From the NCBI RefSeq assembly GCF_900111985.1, contig NZ_FOKI01000006.1, positions 1 through 64,000 on the forward strand: DNA of 64,000 nt. The letters run 5' to 3'. The translations under genes and the position numbers were made by a program. The DNA is from Clostridium frigidicarnis (lineage in GTDB: Bacteria; Bacillota; Clostridia; Clostridiales; Clostridiaceae). The notes beneath the pieces are model-generated. The model ran no database searches and was not told where the DNA came from. It saw nothing but the letters and a program-made list of their open reading frames with translations. Shown here one piece after another: positions 1-9,875 of this stretch (position 1 is the stretch's first letter; every line of letters begins with the position of its first letter).

Positions 1-390
1 AAATATTCTTATAGATATTATTACCATAAATACCAGTTACACATACAAAAAAATAAAAGTAGATTTGTTTTTACACAAACCTACTTACATTCTCGAAAAA
101 ACCAAATCTCCAATTATAAACTCTTTAGAACTAGACTTAAAGACCTTGTGCTTACCAATGAAGATCCATCAAGCGATAAAGCTCAAGAACTAGGTAGCCT
201 TTTACATAATATAAACCTTAATCGCTCTATGGGTGATAATGATACCCTTAAAGAAATGAAATCTTGCTATGATAACTATACTTCCAGTAAAGATTCTATT
301 GATCCTCTTAATTATAAAATTCCCTCTGAAGAAATGTGCTTTTTAAAAGAGGTAATGAGATTTTTCTATAAAAACAATAAAGGAATATAA
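1..390 (+). CDS. C-terminal part of an unrecognised protein (cut by window edge)
   Basis: The frame is open from the first base, so this is the last 129 residues of a gene that begins outside the window. A GTG at 148 is possible but has no ribosome site, so I do not use it as the start. The visible part is hydrophilic, rich in Lys, Asn, Ser and Tyr, with no membrane segment or motif I know; it ends in a basic stretch, FFYKNNKGI. The stop codon lies inside the left arm of the following terminator hairpin. No function is proposed. Confidence 0.5.
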   Translation, partial: KYSYRYYYHKYQLHIQKNKSRFVFTQTYLHSRKNQISNYKLFRTRLKDLVLTNEDPSSDKAQELGSLLHNINLNRSMGDNDTLKEMKSCYDNYTSSKDSIDPLNYKIPSEEMCFLKEVMRFFYKNNKGI

Positions 391-420
391 GTAAAAAAAT
401 ACTTATATTCCTTTATATTT
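379..420. terminator. Bidirectional stem-loop terminator
   Basis: A perfect 15-bp inverted repeat (arms 379-393 and 400-414, six-base A loop) sits between two convergent genes. It overlaps the stop codon of the upstream gene. It is T-rich on both sides, so it probably ends transcription from both directions. Confidence 0.75.
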
Positions 421-477
421 ATTGCTTAAATTTTAGATTTTCATAAATTATATATCTTCTATTTTTTCTTCAGCTCA

Positions 478-1422
478 CTAACTTTTAATATATTTCATTT
501 CATACTCTGTAACATTTCCAATATAGACTTTATTAAGATCATTTTTAAATTCTTTATATACTTTTCTCATTTCCTCTATGCTTGTTGCTTCTTTATCCAT
601 TTTATAATTTGGAACACATCTTGTAATATGTAAAGGTATATTACTATCTATACTCTTTAAATAATCTCTAATTAATTTCACAGAATCTAAAGATGTATTT
701 TCGCCCTCTATAAGAGGAATTGTGATTTCCACGTGGCAGCCCATTTCAATACTTATTCTTATGGTATTTAGAACAGGTTGCAATATCCCCTTACAAATGT
801 AAGCATAAAAAATTTCATCTCCTTTTAAATCTATGTTTAATGCATCTATATAAGGAAGGAGTTCTTTTAATGGTTCTTCATTTATAAATCCATTAGTTAC
901 AAGGACTATCTTTTTATCTTTACTTTTTTCTTTTAATTTTTTAGATACTTCTAATATGTATTCATAGCTTACTAATGGTTCATTATAAGCAAATGCTATT
1001 CCTATATTGTTTTCATCTTTAAAACTATCTATCATTTCTATTGCTTCATCACTAGTAACAGTTCTATTATCTGCTAAATTTTGAGATATTTCATGATTTT
1101 CGCAAAATGAACATTTAAGATTGCATCCAAAAGAGCCTAACGTCAATACATTGCTACCCTTATGAAATTCACATAATCCATGTTTTTCTATAGGTTCTAA
1201 TGCAGTTTTAGTTATCCTCTCATAATTTAAGCTATAAAGCCTTGGTTTTTTAGATTTAATCTTTTCACATCTTCTTGTACCACATAATCCAGTTCTGCCT
1301 TCTTCTAATACACATTTATGAGGACATAACATACATTGTACCGTTTCATCACTCTGTAAAACATAATAAAGAGCCTCTTTAATTTTCCCATTAGGACCCA
1401 GCATATTATAATATCCTGACAT
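478..1422 (-). CDS. amrS: AmrS-like radical SAM enzyme (AmmeMemoRadiSam family)
   Basis: The 314-residue protein has the radical SAM cluster motif CNLKCSFC near residue 100, which binds the [4Fe-4S] cluster and S-adenosylmethionine. In front is a second Cys-rich stretch, CMLCPHKCVLEEGRTGLCG (about residues 30-48). This layout is typical of the AmmeMemoRadiSam system radical SAM protein, often annotated as a pyruvate formate-lyase activating enzyme homologue. In that system it is usually found with Memo and AMMECR1 partners; none is in this window. The start at 1422 follows GGAGATGGG at good spacing. It is a single-gene unit between two hairpins. The substrate is not known to me; family assignment is fairly sure. 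Confidence 0.8.
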   Translation of the reverse strand: MSGYYNMLGPNGKIKEALYYVLQSDETVQCMLCPHKCVLEEGRTGLCGTRRCEKIKSKKPRLYSLNYERITKTALEPIEKHGLCEFHKGSNVLTLGSFGCNLKCSFCENHEISQNLADNRTVTSDEAIEMIDSFKDENNIGIAFAYNEPLVSYEYILEVSKKLKEKSKDKKIVLVTNGFINEEPLKELLPYIDALNIDLKGDEIFYAYICKGILQPVLNTIRISIEMGCHVEITIPLIEGENTSLDSVKLIRDYLKSIDSNIPLHITRCVPNYKMDKEATSIEEMRKVYKEFKNDLNKVYIGNVTEYEMKYIKS

Positions 1423-1524
1423 ATTAATCCCATCTCCTTAAGTATTTACTATATTACTATGTTTTTATATTCTACTTAACTTTATACCTTTAATTTCAAT
1501 GTTTTATATTCTTCACAAAATAAT

Positions 1525-1562
1525 AAAAATAGACCATGTAAATATACCACAGTCTATTTTTC
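1525..1562 (-). terminator. Terminator after chemoreceptor gene
   Basis: Ten-base arms (AAAAATAGAC at 1525-1534 and its complement at 1552-1561) form a stem-loop about 95 bases after the stop of the minus-strand chemoreceptor gene, with a T-rich tail on the minus strand. Confidence 0.55.
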
Positions 1563-1656
1563 ACAAATTATTTTTATGATTAATTTAAAATTTCATTATA
1601 AAAATACATTAACCTTGTTTTTAATCTTCGTTTATAAATAACCTTAATTTCATTTA

Positions 1657-3345
1657 TTAAAGATTAAATTTATCTATTTCCATCTTTAAACTTTCAGAAA
1701 GAGCTTTTAAAGTTTCGCTATATCCAACTACTTCTTGGGTACTATCTAACTGTTCCTCTGAATTTCTTAATATCTGCTCTGAACCTTGAGATATTTCCTC
1801 AACAGATTCTGATATTTGTTCAAAGGTATTACTTAAAGAATCTTTTCCTTGTTTCATTGTGTTTGTATAAGTTTTTATTTCCTCTGACATATGAAGTATT
1901 TCTTCTAAAACATTTTTTATGTCTCCAAATATAGAGTTGTTTTCCTTACTATATTTTATGTTGTTTTCAGCCACATCTATGCTTTCACATATTTCATTTA
2001 CTGCATGTTTAGATACAGTTTGTATTGCTTCTATTTTTTTCTTAATATCTTCAGTGGCACTAGATGTTTGTTCTGATAGTTTTCTTATAGAAGATGCCAC
2101 AACTGAAAATCCTTTTCCAGCATCTCCTGCCCTTGCAGCTTCTATAGATGCATTTAATGCTAATAAATTTGTTTGATTTGCAATTTCTGTTATTATATTG
2201 ACAATACTTGAAATCTCCTTTGAACTTTTATCAACTTGTCCTATAATCTCATTTAAGTTATTAGTTGCTTCCTTATTTTTCTCACTCCACTTTGCAAGTT
2301 CCATGGAGGTTGTAAATCCTCTTTGGCTTAAATTATTCATATTGTTAGTTCTATCTACTATATCATGTATTCCCTTTGTTACACTTTCAATGTTTTCAGA
2401 TAAATTCTCTTCTTCTTCCATCCCATTGTCTATTTCACTAACAGATATTTCTGTAGACTTAACCATTTCCTCTATGGAACAAGTTATTTCATTGCTACTA
2501 GCTGCATTTTCCTCAACAAAAGCTGTTAAATTTTCTGCTGCATCATTAACATTCTCCATAGACTCTTTTATATGAGCAATTACATCTCTGAAGATACCTC
2601 TCATTTTAAATAATGCTTCTGCCATAACTCCTATTTCATCTTTTCTATTAACTATGTTATTGTCTTCCTCACTATTAGATAAATCTAAATTTGCTGTTTT
2701 CTCTACTAACAATGATAAATCTTTCAATGGATTTATTATTTTTCCTATTATAGCTCCTAATATAAGTCCTATAACTATGAAGCTTATTATTGATATTAAT
2801 ATTTGATAAAGTACTATTTTAGTTACTATAGAATTTATACCACTTTCTTCAATTCCTACATCCATGGTTCCGTATAAATTTCCATTTTTATAAATAGGTC
2901 TCATAATATCATATGTCCAAATTCCTTCAACCTCTGCAAAAAATCTAGTGTGCTGTTTTGTTCCCTTTGTAGCTCCCTCTATTGTATAGTCATCTTTATA
3001 AGTTTTATTAAGTTTATCTTTATTGCTATGTACTATTGCTTTAACTTCATCCTTATTTATAACTACCGCATAAACAATACCCTTTTGGTCCTTCTTTTCA
3101 TCTACAAGCTTTTGTAAATCTTCAACTACATTATCACTGCTGTTTAATATAAACTCAGCCTGTTTTGATATTTCGTATACCTGATCTTCTGCCTTTTCTA
3201 TAAGTACCTCTTTCATATTTGTATTAATAAGTAAAGTAGTAACTACAGTGTTAATAAGTAATATTATAAATGTTATTAATAGTACTGATAATATTAGAAC
3301 TCTTTTTATACTTTTATTTTTTATTTTATTAACTTGATTCTTCAT
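1657..3345 (-). CDS. Methyl-accepting chemotaxis protein
   Basis: A 562-residue membrane chemoreceptor. A first membrane helix (about 17-39) and a second (about 180-203) bracket a roughly 140-residue outside sensor domain of single-Cache size. A HAMP region (about 205-260) and a long cytoplasmic signalling domain follow. The hairpin tip has the conserved [20 protein letters not shown], which contacts CheA and CheW in this family. The ligand cannot be read from sequence. GGGGGTG precedes the ATG. It is transcribed alone, divergent from the large multidomain gene to its right. The hairpin tail contains [13 protein letters not shown] where most receptors have AVVAEEIRKLAEQ, a mild divergence. 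A second, longer receptor is at 58.0-60.1 kb. Confidence 0.93.
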   Translation of the reverse strand: MKNQVNKIKNKSIKRVLILSVLLITFIILLINTVVTTLLINTNMKEVLIEKAEDQVYEISKQAEFILNSSDNVVEDLQKLVDEKKDQKGIVYAVVINKDEVKAIVHSNKDKLNKTYKDDYTIEGATKGTKQHTRFFAEVEGIWTYDIMRPIYKNGNLYGTMDVGIEESGINSIVTKIVLYQILISIISFIVIGLILGAIIGKIINPLKDLSLLVEKTANLDLSNSEEDNNIVNRKDEIGVMAEALFKMRGIFRDVIAHIKESMENVNDAAENLTAFVEENAASSNEITCSIEEMVKSTEISVSEIDNGMEEEENLSENIESVTKGIHDIVDRTNNMNNLSQRGFTTSMELAKWSEKNKEATNNLNEIIGQVDKSSKEISSIVNIITEIANQTNLLALNASIEAARAGDAGKGFSVVASSIRKLSEQTSSATEDIKKKIEAIQTVSKHAVNEICESIDVAENNIKYSKENNSIFGDIKNVLEEILHMSEEIKTYTNTMKQGKDSLSNTFEQISESVEEISQGSEQILRNSEEQLDSTQEVVGYSETLKALSESLKMEIDKFNL

Positions 3346-3691
3346 ATGGCACCCCCAATTAAGTTAAATTTAGTTAAAAGTTATTTAAAACTATTTAATC
3401 TATTATCGTACAAATTACTAAAACTTTAAGTATAATTTTAAATAATCTGTCACAATATTTATCATTTTTTACCATATATTCTTCAAATAACCTTTTTTCT
3501 CTTATTATTTATTATATATTATCATATATGTAATATAAATCCAATAAATAGATCTTAAATTTATTTCTTTGTTCTTTTTAACACTATAAAAAACATCCTT
3601 TATTCTTAATTCTTAAGTTTCAAAATTCACCTTCAAAAACTTTTTTCTAAAAAAGCTTGTCCCTTGTAACTTGCAACTTGACACTTTAAAT
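3346..3691. other. Divergent intergenic region, mostly featureless AT-rich DNA
   Basis: It separates the chemoreceptor from the multidomain gene. I see only AT-rich sequence up to about 3600. A degenerate low-complexity stretch follows (CTTGTCCCTTGTAACTTGCA and onwards) in which TTGTCAC and related words repeat. Confidence 0.4.
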
Positions 3692-3698
3692 TTGTCAC

Positions 3699-3726
3699 TT
3701 GTCACTCTCTTCATATAGTGTATACT
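3699..3726 (+). promoter_or_regulatory. Sigma-A type promoter of the multidomain operon
   Basis: TTGTCA (3699-3704), a 16-base spacer and TATACT (3721-3726) lie 22 bases before the start codon of the next gene. The -35 box lies inside a tandem TTGTCACTTGTCAC repeat. Position and spacing fit; this is a prediction. Confidence 0.55.
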
Positions 3727-3748
3727 TTATTATGAAGGGAGTGTTCTA

Positions 3749-6700
3749 ATGGAAATTTATTGCGTTAATGTTCATAATATAATTTGCAAAAAACTTTTAA
3801 ATGTAAGCTGGTTAAACAAATTAGGGTTTAAAAAAAATTTAATTGATGACTATATAAAAAGTTATGAGTTTTTAAATACACTGTGCTCTATGGTTGATAA
3901 CAAAGATTTTACGTGTAAAAGCACATTAAACCTTTTAAATCCTCTTATTAATGCCTTAATTAAAGATAAAAATCTAACTTCATTTGCACCTAATGATTGG
4001 CTTACTTACATATATGAGTTTACTTTACACAACAATTTTCCTGATGCTTCAAGTATCACTATTGTTCCTGAATTAACTCCTATATGTGATTTTTATTTAA
4101 AATGTCTTAAAGTTATATGTGATACTGAAAAAATAAATAATGGGGACTCTTTTATGAGTAAGTACCCATTAAAATTTTTAACTTCTAAGGAAGAACAAAA
4201 TTTAGAAAATAAAGATGAATATTTAAGATTTATAAGATCTTTTAATAATTTTTATGTTTATGAAATGATGAAATTAAATGGAGAAATTACTGGTTTTAAT
4301 ACCTTAGAACATATATGTGGTGTGCATTATTTAGCTCTTTTCATAGCAAGGCAGCTTAAAAGTTCAGGAATAAATATAGATCTTGGTAGAGTTTCTGGTG
4401 CTGCTGCTGGTCATGATATTGGTAAATATGGATGTAAAAAAAGTGAAATGAAAAGGGTTCCTTATCTTCATTATTACTATAGTGATCAGTGGCTTAAAGA
4501 CCACAATATTCATTATATAAGGCATATTGCTGTAAATCACTCTACTTGGGATTTAGAACTTGAAAATCTTTCCCTTGAGAATCTTATTCTTATTTATTCT
4601 GACTTTAGAGTAAAAAACACTTCCTCTGAAGAAGGGATAGAGATGCACATATTTACATTACAAGAATCCTTTAAAATCATCCTAGATAAACTTGATAATG
4701 TAGATGAAGCTAAAGAAAATAGATATAAAAGAGTTTATGAAAAACTACAAGACTTTGAAAGCTTTTTAATTAGTATAAATATAAAAACAAATATATATGA
4801 TTTACTTAATCCTATTAATCCTCACTCTATATTAAGTAAAAAGGATTTTGCTTTAACCCAAGGTTATGAAGTGGTTTGTTGTCTTAAATATATGGCAATA
4901 GAACACAATATAAATCTTATGTATACCTTAAGAGATGAGGTTTCCCTTGAAACCTTACTTGAAAAAGCAAGAAGTGAAAAGGATTGGAAAAATCTTAGAG
5001 AATATATAAAGATTTTTGAGGAGTATTCAACTTATCTCACTCAAAAACAAAAACTTCAAACCATGAATTTCCTTTATGAAAACCTTATCCATCCTGAGGA
5101 TGATATAAGAAATCAATGTGCTAAAATACTTGGTTCTTTAATAGCCATTTATGATGAAAAGTATAGAAAGGAAATTCCCCTTGAGGTTGCTACTGAATTT
5201 TCTGACCATGAAAGTCCTAAAATTCTTGAAAAATATATAAATTTAATGTTATTTCCTAGCCACAAAATAATATCAGATCATAGGTATTGGCTTGGATATA
5301 GTTTAAGTACATTGGTTAAATACCTGTTTTCTAATTGCAACGAAAATATGGTTGTAACTTATAGAAAGGTTATTTTAAGCTTTTTTAATGCTAATAAATA
5401 TAAGAATTCTGAAAGCTATTTATTTCTTTTGGAATGTTGCAAATTTATCCCTCTTAGCCCTTATGATGATAGTGTTATAGATTTTTATAATTTTATATAC
5501 TCAATGCTTTCAAAACGAAATTCTATCTTAAGATTAAGTGCTCTTGAAAGTTCCATAGATTTAATATCTAATTGTAACTTCCATGAATTGTTTATAGATA
5601 ATCTTACTGTATACCTAAATAATTCAACAAAGAGAAGCTTAATTCCATCTGAAAATTTACTAAGATATAACCTTTGTAAGACCCTTAATCTAGAGGAATT
5701 AATGCCTACACTTAAAGAAAACTGTATAAATACCACTGAAGAAATTCAGGAAATATTTCTTTCTAATTTGAAAAGTGCTACCACTTGGGTTAAAAAGAAA
5801 TATCAAGTTTCCCTTCTTTTAGATGAGGCTTATTATGATAAAAATGCTAACCCAATGCATACAGCCCTTCATTTTTGTAATCTTTTAAAAGTTAGCGCTG
5901 TAGAAGGAGTTAGAAATGCTGCTGGTAATGCTATATTAAATCTTATGCCGAAGCTTAACTTCTCTGAAAAGAATGAAATAGCTGTGGAGCTTGTCCGCGC
6001 TTTAGAGATGGAGGAAAATAAGTTCACTGAATACATACCTAAATATTTAGGTCAAATTTTTTTATATCTTCCTCCTACAGAGTTTGATGAAATAGTTGAT
6101 GATTTATGTTATAAAATTAAAATTTCAAAAACTAATGTTAAATCTCTCTTATTAAAAACCCTAGGTTTTACCTTAGAGTTTTATGATAATTATAAAACTA
6201 GATTTCATGAAAATAAATGTCATTTTGAAGAAAGACGTAAAACTCTTCTTGGTATTGTTTTAAATGGTCTTGGGGATTATAACAACCAAGTTAAGCAATC
6301 TTCTCTTGGTTCTATTGGCAAAGGAGTTTTTGGCTCTAAGGATCTAAGTCTTAAACAAAAAAACGTTATATTTAATCTTATAGCAAAAAAACTTTTAACT
6401 CTTTTAGTAGAAGAGAAGGAAAATGAGCTACTCTTTCTTTCAAACTGTGCAACATTAAATCACATATATAGATTTATATCAGATTATAGCTTTTTCCTAG
6501 GCAATATTGATTTACCTATACCTAGAAAGGTTGCCTTTTTCCCTGGTACCTTTGACCCATTTTCTTTAAGTCATAAGGAAATTGCAAAAAGAATAAGAGA
6601 TTTAGGCTTTCAGGTTTATCTTGCTGTAGATGAGTTTTCTTGGTCTAAAAAGACCTTACCAAATCTTTTAAGAAGATCTATATTAAATATGTCCATAGCA

Positions 6701-8632
6701 AGTGAAATAGATATGTTTCTTTACCCTGATACTTATCCTACTAATATTGCTAATGATAGTGATCTTTTAACTCTAAAAAACAACTTTAAGAATTCTGAAG
6801 TTTATATAGTTGTTGGAGCTGATGTTATAGTTAATGCTTCTTCTTATAGGAAAGAGCCTACTGAAGATTCAATTCACAACTTCTCTCATATAATCTTTGA
6901 GAGAAATAAACTTAAAAATTTAGATAAAGCAATTAAAAATATAAATGGGAATGTTGAAATTTTAAATTTACCAAATAAGTACACTGATATAAGCTCAACT
7001 CAAATTAGAAATTATATAGATGAAAACAGAGATATATCAAGACTTGTTGATCCTCTAGCTCAACAATATATCTATGACAATGGCTTTTATCAAAGAGAGC
7101 CTTTAAACAAAATAGATGTAAAACCTCTTTCTTTAGATGTAGATGTATTTGATAATTTAAATAATACTCTTTTGCAAAATATATCCAATCTTACCTTTGA
7201 TAAATATGGTAAAGTTTTATGTGAAAAAATAATAGATACATTTAAGAAACCTTCTGGTAGAGTTATTTTACTTAAGGATAGTTATAGTGGTAAAATTCTT
7301 GGTTTTTCTTTATTTCACTGGAGCCGCTCTTCTATGCTTTATGAGGATATAAAAGATGTAGAAATTGCAAAAAACATAAGAAATAACAGTCTTGGCCGTA
7401 TAATTCTTTTAGATGAACTTTATATCCATGAATATGATAAAAATAAAACCATACTTCCAATACTCTTAACCGAGACCTTAGCTTTCTGTATATCTCGTGA
7501 TTATGAATTTGCAGTTTTTAAGAGTTCTGAGGATTCCTTAACACCTTATGGTATAGATGATTTATTAAAATTGTATGGATTCAAAGAAATTACTGATAAT
7601 AATAAGGGCAATATTTTTTTAGTTAATATGAGTAATCCTTGTATTATAAGTTTTGATATAGAAAATCATCTAAAGGAACCTTTTAGAAGCAATAATAAAA
7701 TAAAGAATGTAATAAACTCCACAAGAATAAAATTTCAAAAGGCTATTTGTAAATTATTTCCTGGGCAACTTGTTTTACCTTTTGATATTAATATGGTATA
7801 TCAAGGTATGATAAAGAAAGTTTGTAAGGAAAATAATGTACCTACTAAAATACTTAATCCTAGGACTTTAGGTGATTATATGTGTGTACCTTATGGTGAT
7901 ATTTTAGATAGATATACAATTCCAAATACTGTAACAAAATCTCTACATAGCGAGAAATATTTCCACCCAGATATGAACTCTTTTGATATTAAGGAATCTC
8001 CTCGCTATTTAAATTTAAAAAATCAAATAAAGATGTTAAAATCCTTTAATCGTGAAGTTATATTAGTAGATAACATTCTTCATAAAGGATATAGAATAAG
8101 AGCTTTAGATCCTCTATTTAAAGAACAAGGTATAAATGTTAGAAAGATTATAACTGGTATATTATCTGGTAATGGTAAAGATATTATGGATTATCAAGAA
8201 AGAGCTGTTGATAGTGTATATTTCATACCAAGACTTAAAATTTGGTTTAATGAAAATGATTTATACCCATTTATAGGTGGCGACTCTTTATGGAGGGGAA
8301 AATTTCCTGAGCGAAACCTTTTACCATCTGTAAACTTAATTCTTCCATATACTTCACCAGTATTTATAAGAGGAGCTTCCAAAGAAGCAATATATGAATT
8401 TTCAAAAGTATGTATTGAAAATTCAATTGAAATCTTTAAAGTTCTAGAAAAAGAATATCATAATATTAATGAAAGAAATCTAAATTTACATTGCCTCGGA
8501 CATGTGTTTAATACCCCTCGTGCTGTAGATCATGGAAACCATATTAAATACGATTTGAATTTAAGTCCTATTTACTATTTAAATAATGATCTAGAAGCGT
8601 TACTAAGATTTGAAAATATTGTTAGGAGATGA
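3749..8632 (+). CDS. Giant multidomain protein: HD, helical repeats, NMNAT-like, GNAT-like, PRT-like
   Basis: The protein has 1627 residues. An HD-type phosphohydrolase-like region spans about 185-330, with EHICG near 188 and GHDIGKYG at 221-228. Residues about 400-910 are helical and Leu-rich, like HEAT/ARM repeats. About 928-1105 is a NadD-like nucleotidyltransferase (FFPGTFDPFSLSHKE, later ISSTQIRNYI). About 1130-1300 looks like a GNAT acetyltransferase fold (KILGFSLFHW, ending LYGFKEI). Near 1435 is a phosphoribosyltransferase-like PRPP loop, VILVDNILHKG. The nucleotidyltransferase HxGH signature is altered to SxSH, so activity is uncertain. GGGAG precedes the ATG. The next gene starts four bases after the stop. 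The domain set suggests nucleotide or NAD-type cofactor chemistry, but that is inference; no substrate is known. Such proteins are usually named only as cytidylyltransferase-related. Confidence 0.8.
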   Translation: MEIYCVNVHNIICKKLLNVSWLNKLGFKKNLIDDYIKSYEFLNTLCSMVDNKDFTCKSTLNLLNPLINALIKDKNLTSFAPNDWLTYIYEFTLHNNFPDASSITIVPELTPICDFYLKCLKVICDTEKINNGDSFMSKYPLKFLTSKEEQNLENKDEYLRFIRSFNNFYVYEMMKLNGEITGFNTLEHICGVHYLALFIARQLKSSGINIDLGRVSGAAAGHDIGKYGCKKSEMKRVPYLHYYYSDQWLKDHNIHYIRHIAVNHSTWDLELENLSLENLILIYSDFRVKNTSSEEGIEMHIFTLQESFKIILDKLDNVDEAKENRYKRVYEKLQDFESFLISINIKTNIYDLLNPINPHSILSKKDFALTQGYEVVCCLKYMAIEHNINLMYTLRDEVSLETLLEKARSEKDWKNLREYIKIFEEYSTYLTQKQKLQTMNFLYENLIHPEDDIRNQCAKILGSLIAIYDEKYRKEIPLEVATEFSDHESPKILEKYINLMLFPSHKIISDHRYWLGYSLSTLVKYLFSNCNENMVVTYRKVILSFFNANKYKNSESYLFLLECCKFIPLSPYDDSVIDFYNFIYSMLSKRNSILRLSALESSIDLISNCNFHELFIDNLTVYLNNSTKRSLIPSENLLRYNLCKTLNLEELMPTLKENCINTTEEIQEIFLSNLKSATTWVKKKYQVSLLLDEAYYDKNANPMHTALHFCNLLKVSAVEGVRNAAGNAILNLMPKLNFSEKNEIAVELVRALEMEENKFTEYIPKYLGQIFLYLPPTEFDEIVDDLCYKIKISKTNVKSLLLKTLGFTLEFYDNYKTRFHENKCHFEERRKTLLGIVLNGLGDYNNQVKQSSLGSIGKGVFGSKDLSLKQKNVIFNLIAKKLLTLLVEEKENELLFLSNCATLNHIYRFISDYSFFLGNIDLPIPRKVAFFPGTFDPFSLSHKEIAKRIRDLGFQVYLAVDEFSWSKKTLPNLLRRSILNMSIASEIDMFLYPDTYPTNIANDSDLLTLKNNFKNSEVYIVVGADVIVNASSYRKEPTEDSIHNFSHIIFERNKLKNLDKAIKNINGNVEILNLPNKYTDISSTQIRNYIDENRDISRLVDPLAQQYIYDNGFYQREPLNKIDVKPLSLDVDVFDNLNNTLLQNISNLTFDKYGKVLCEKIIDTFKKPSGRVILLKDSYSGKILGFSLFHWSRSSMLYEDIKDVEIAKNIRNNSLGRIILLDELYIHEYDKNKTILPILLTETLAFCISRDYEFAVFKSSEDSLTPYGIDDLLKLYGFKEITDNNKGNIFLVNMSNPCIISFDIENHLKEPFRSNNKIKNVINSTRIKFQKAICKLFPGQLVLPFDINMVYQGMIKKVCKENNVPTKILNPRTLGDYMCVPYGDILDRYTIPNTVTKSLHSEKYFHPDMNSFDIKESPRYLNLKNQIKMLKSFNREVILVDNILHKGYRIRALDPLFKEQGINVRKIITGILSGNGKDIMDYQERAVDSVYFIPRLKIWFNENDLYPFIGGDSLWRGKFPERNLLPSVNLILPYTSPVFIRGASKEAIYEFSKVCIENSIEIFKVLEKEYHNINERNLNLHCLGHVFNTPRAVDHGNHIKYDLNLSPIYYLNNDLEALLRFENIVRR

Positions 8633-8636
8633 TTTA

Positions 8637-9869
8637 ATGAATTATTATAAACTTAAAGATAAAGTTTTAATAACTAATGAAGATTTATCATTTGAAAAAG
8701 TATGTGAAGGTGATTTAAAAAACTTTAATGGTCATGTATTTTATGGAGATAAAAAACCTTTAGATAGTTTTAGAAGTTTTTTTAAGATTAATTCTACTGA
8801 AGATTTAAAAGAAGAAACTTTAGAAATTCTTAAAAACCATAAAAACTCTAATGACTATCCTTCTATTCTTTTAAATGCTATTAATGAGAATAGGGCTTCA
8901 TTTGTTAATTTAAATAATGATTCTTTTAAAGATATAATCAATAATTGTAATCCTAAAAAATGGAGAGTAAATGTAGTTGGTCTTGGAGATGTAGGTGGTA
9001 CATTAATCACTGGTCTTAGACTTTTAGGGGGAGACATTGTTGAATCCATAGGAATCTTTGATTTAGATAAAAACAAAATAGATAGATGGATTTTTGAGTG
9101 CAATCAAATACTTGATATAAATAATCCTACTGCTCCGTACATTGAAGAAGTTAAAGAAGATGAGCTATTTAACTGTAATATGTTTGTATTTTGTGTATCT
9201 GTTGGAGTACCTGAAGTTGGACGTGAAAAAGAAGATGTTAGACTTGTTCAATTTGGAGGAAATAAAAAAGTTCTGTCTCTTTATGCTAAAAAGGCAAGAG
9301 AAAATAATTTCACAGGAATATTTTCAGTAGTTTCTGACCCTGTAGATTTATTATGTAAGGTTGCCTTTAATGAAAGCAATAAAAACTCTAATGGAGAATT
9401 TGACTTTAAAGGACTTAAATCTCACCAAATTAAAGGCTTTGGCCTTGGTGTTATGAATGCTAGGGCAAATCACTTTGCCATGGAAAACCTTGAAACTAAA
9501 AATTATTTAGAAGAAGGTAGAGCCTTTGGTCCCCATGGTGAAGGTCTTCTAATTATTAACAGCATGACAAATTATAATGAAGATTTATCCAATATGTTAA
9601 CTCACAAAACCAAAACTGCAAATCTTAAAATTAGAAGTGCTGGTTTTAAACCTTATATTGCCCCTGCCCTATCTTCTGGCTCAATAAGCTTAATTGCAAC
9701 AATGAGCGGGAAATGGCATTATAGTGCTAACTTTATAGGTGGAACTTTTATGGGATGTAAAAACATTGAAACACCTTATGGAACATGTATTGAAACTTAT
9801 GATTTTCCTTCTAATGTTTTTGAAAAACTACAAAACACTTATGATTATTTAAACTCTATATATAAGTAA
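8637..9869 (+). CDS. Lactate/malate dehydrogenase-like NAD-binding protein
   Basis: The 410-residue protein has an N-terminal extension of about 105 residues and then a Rossmann fold, VNVVGLGDVGGTL, as in lactate and malate dehydrogenases. The family Asn-Pro-Val-Asp motif appears as SDPVDLL, with Asp for Asn. The likely active-site His is in FGPHGEG (compare GEHGDS) and an Arg is in MNARANHF. These changes argue for a substrate other than lactate or malate. I choose the ATG at 8637, preceded by AGGAGAT at seven bases, over an upstream TTG that would overlap the previous gene. It is four bases after the multidomain gene and seven before the flavoprotein, so the three are surely co-transcribed. 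Family is fairly sure; reaction unknown. Confidence 0.8.
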   Translation: MNYYKLKDKVLITNEDLSFEKVCEGDLKNFNGHVFYGDKKPLDSFRSFFKINSTEDLKEETLEILKNHKNSNDYPSILLNAINENRASFVNLNNDSFKDIINNCNPKKWRVNVVGLGDVGGTLITGLRLLGGDIVESIGIFDLDKNKIDRWIFECNQILDINNPTAPYIEEVKEDELFNCNMFVFCVSVGVPEVGREKEDVRLVQFGGNKKVLSLYAKKARENNFTGIFSVVSDPVDLLCKVAFNESNKNSNGEFDFKGLKSHQIKGFGLGVMNARANHFAMENLETKNYLEEGRAFGPHGEGLLIINSMTNYNEDLSNMLTHKTKTANLKIRSAGFKPYIAPALSSGSISLIATMSGKWHYSANFIGGTFMGCKNIETPYGTCIETYDFPSNVFEKLQNTYDYLNSIYK

Positions 9870-9875
9870 TATAAT

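Noticed and set aside
148-390. Separate 80-residue gene starting at GTG 148
   Set aside because: The frame is open to the window edge and there is no ribosome site before 148, so a truncated longer gene is more likely.
478-1422. Pyruvate formate-lyase activating enzyme
   Set aside because: The extra N-terminal Cys-rich block and overall motif order fit AmrS better, and no pfl gene is adjacent.
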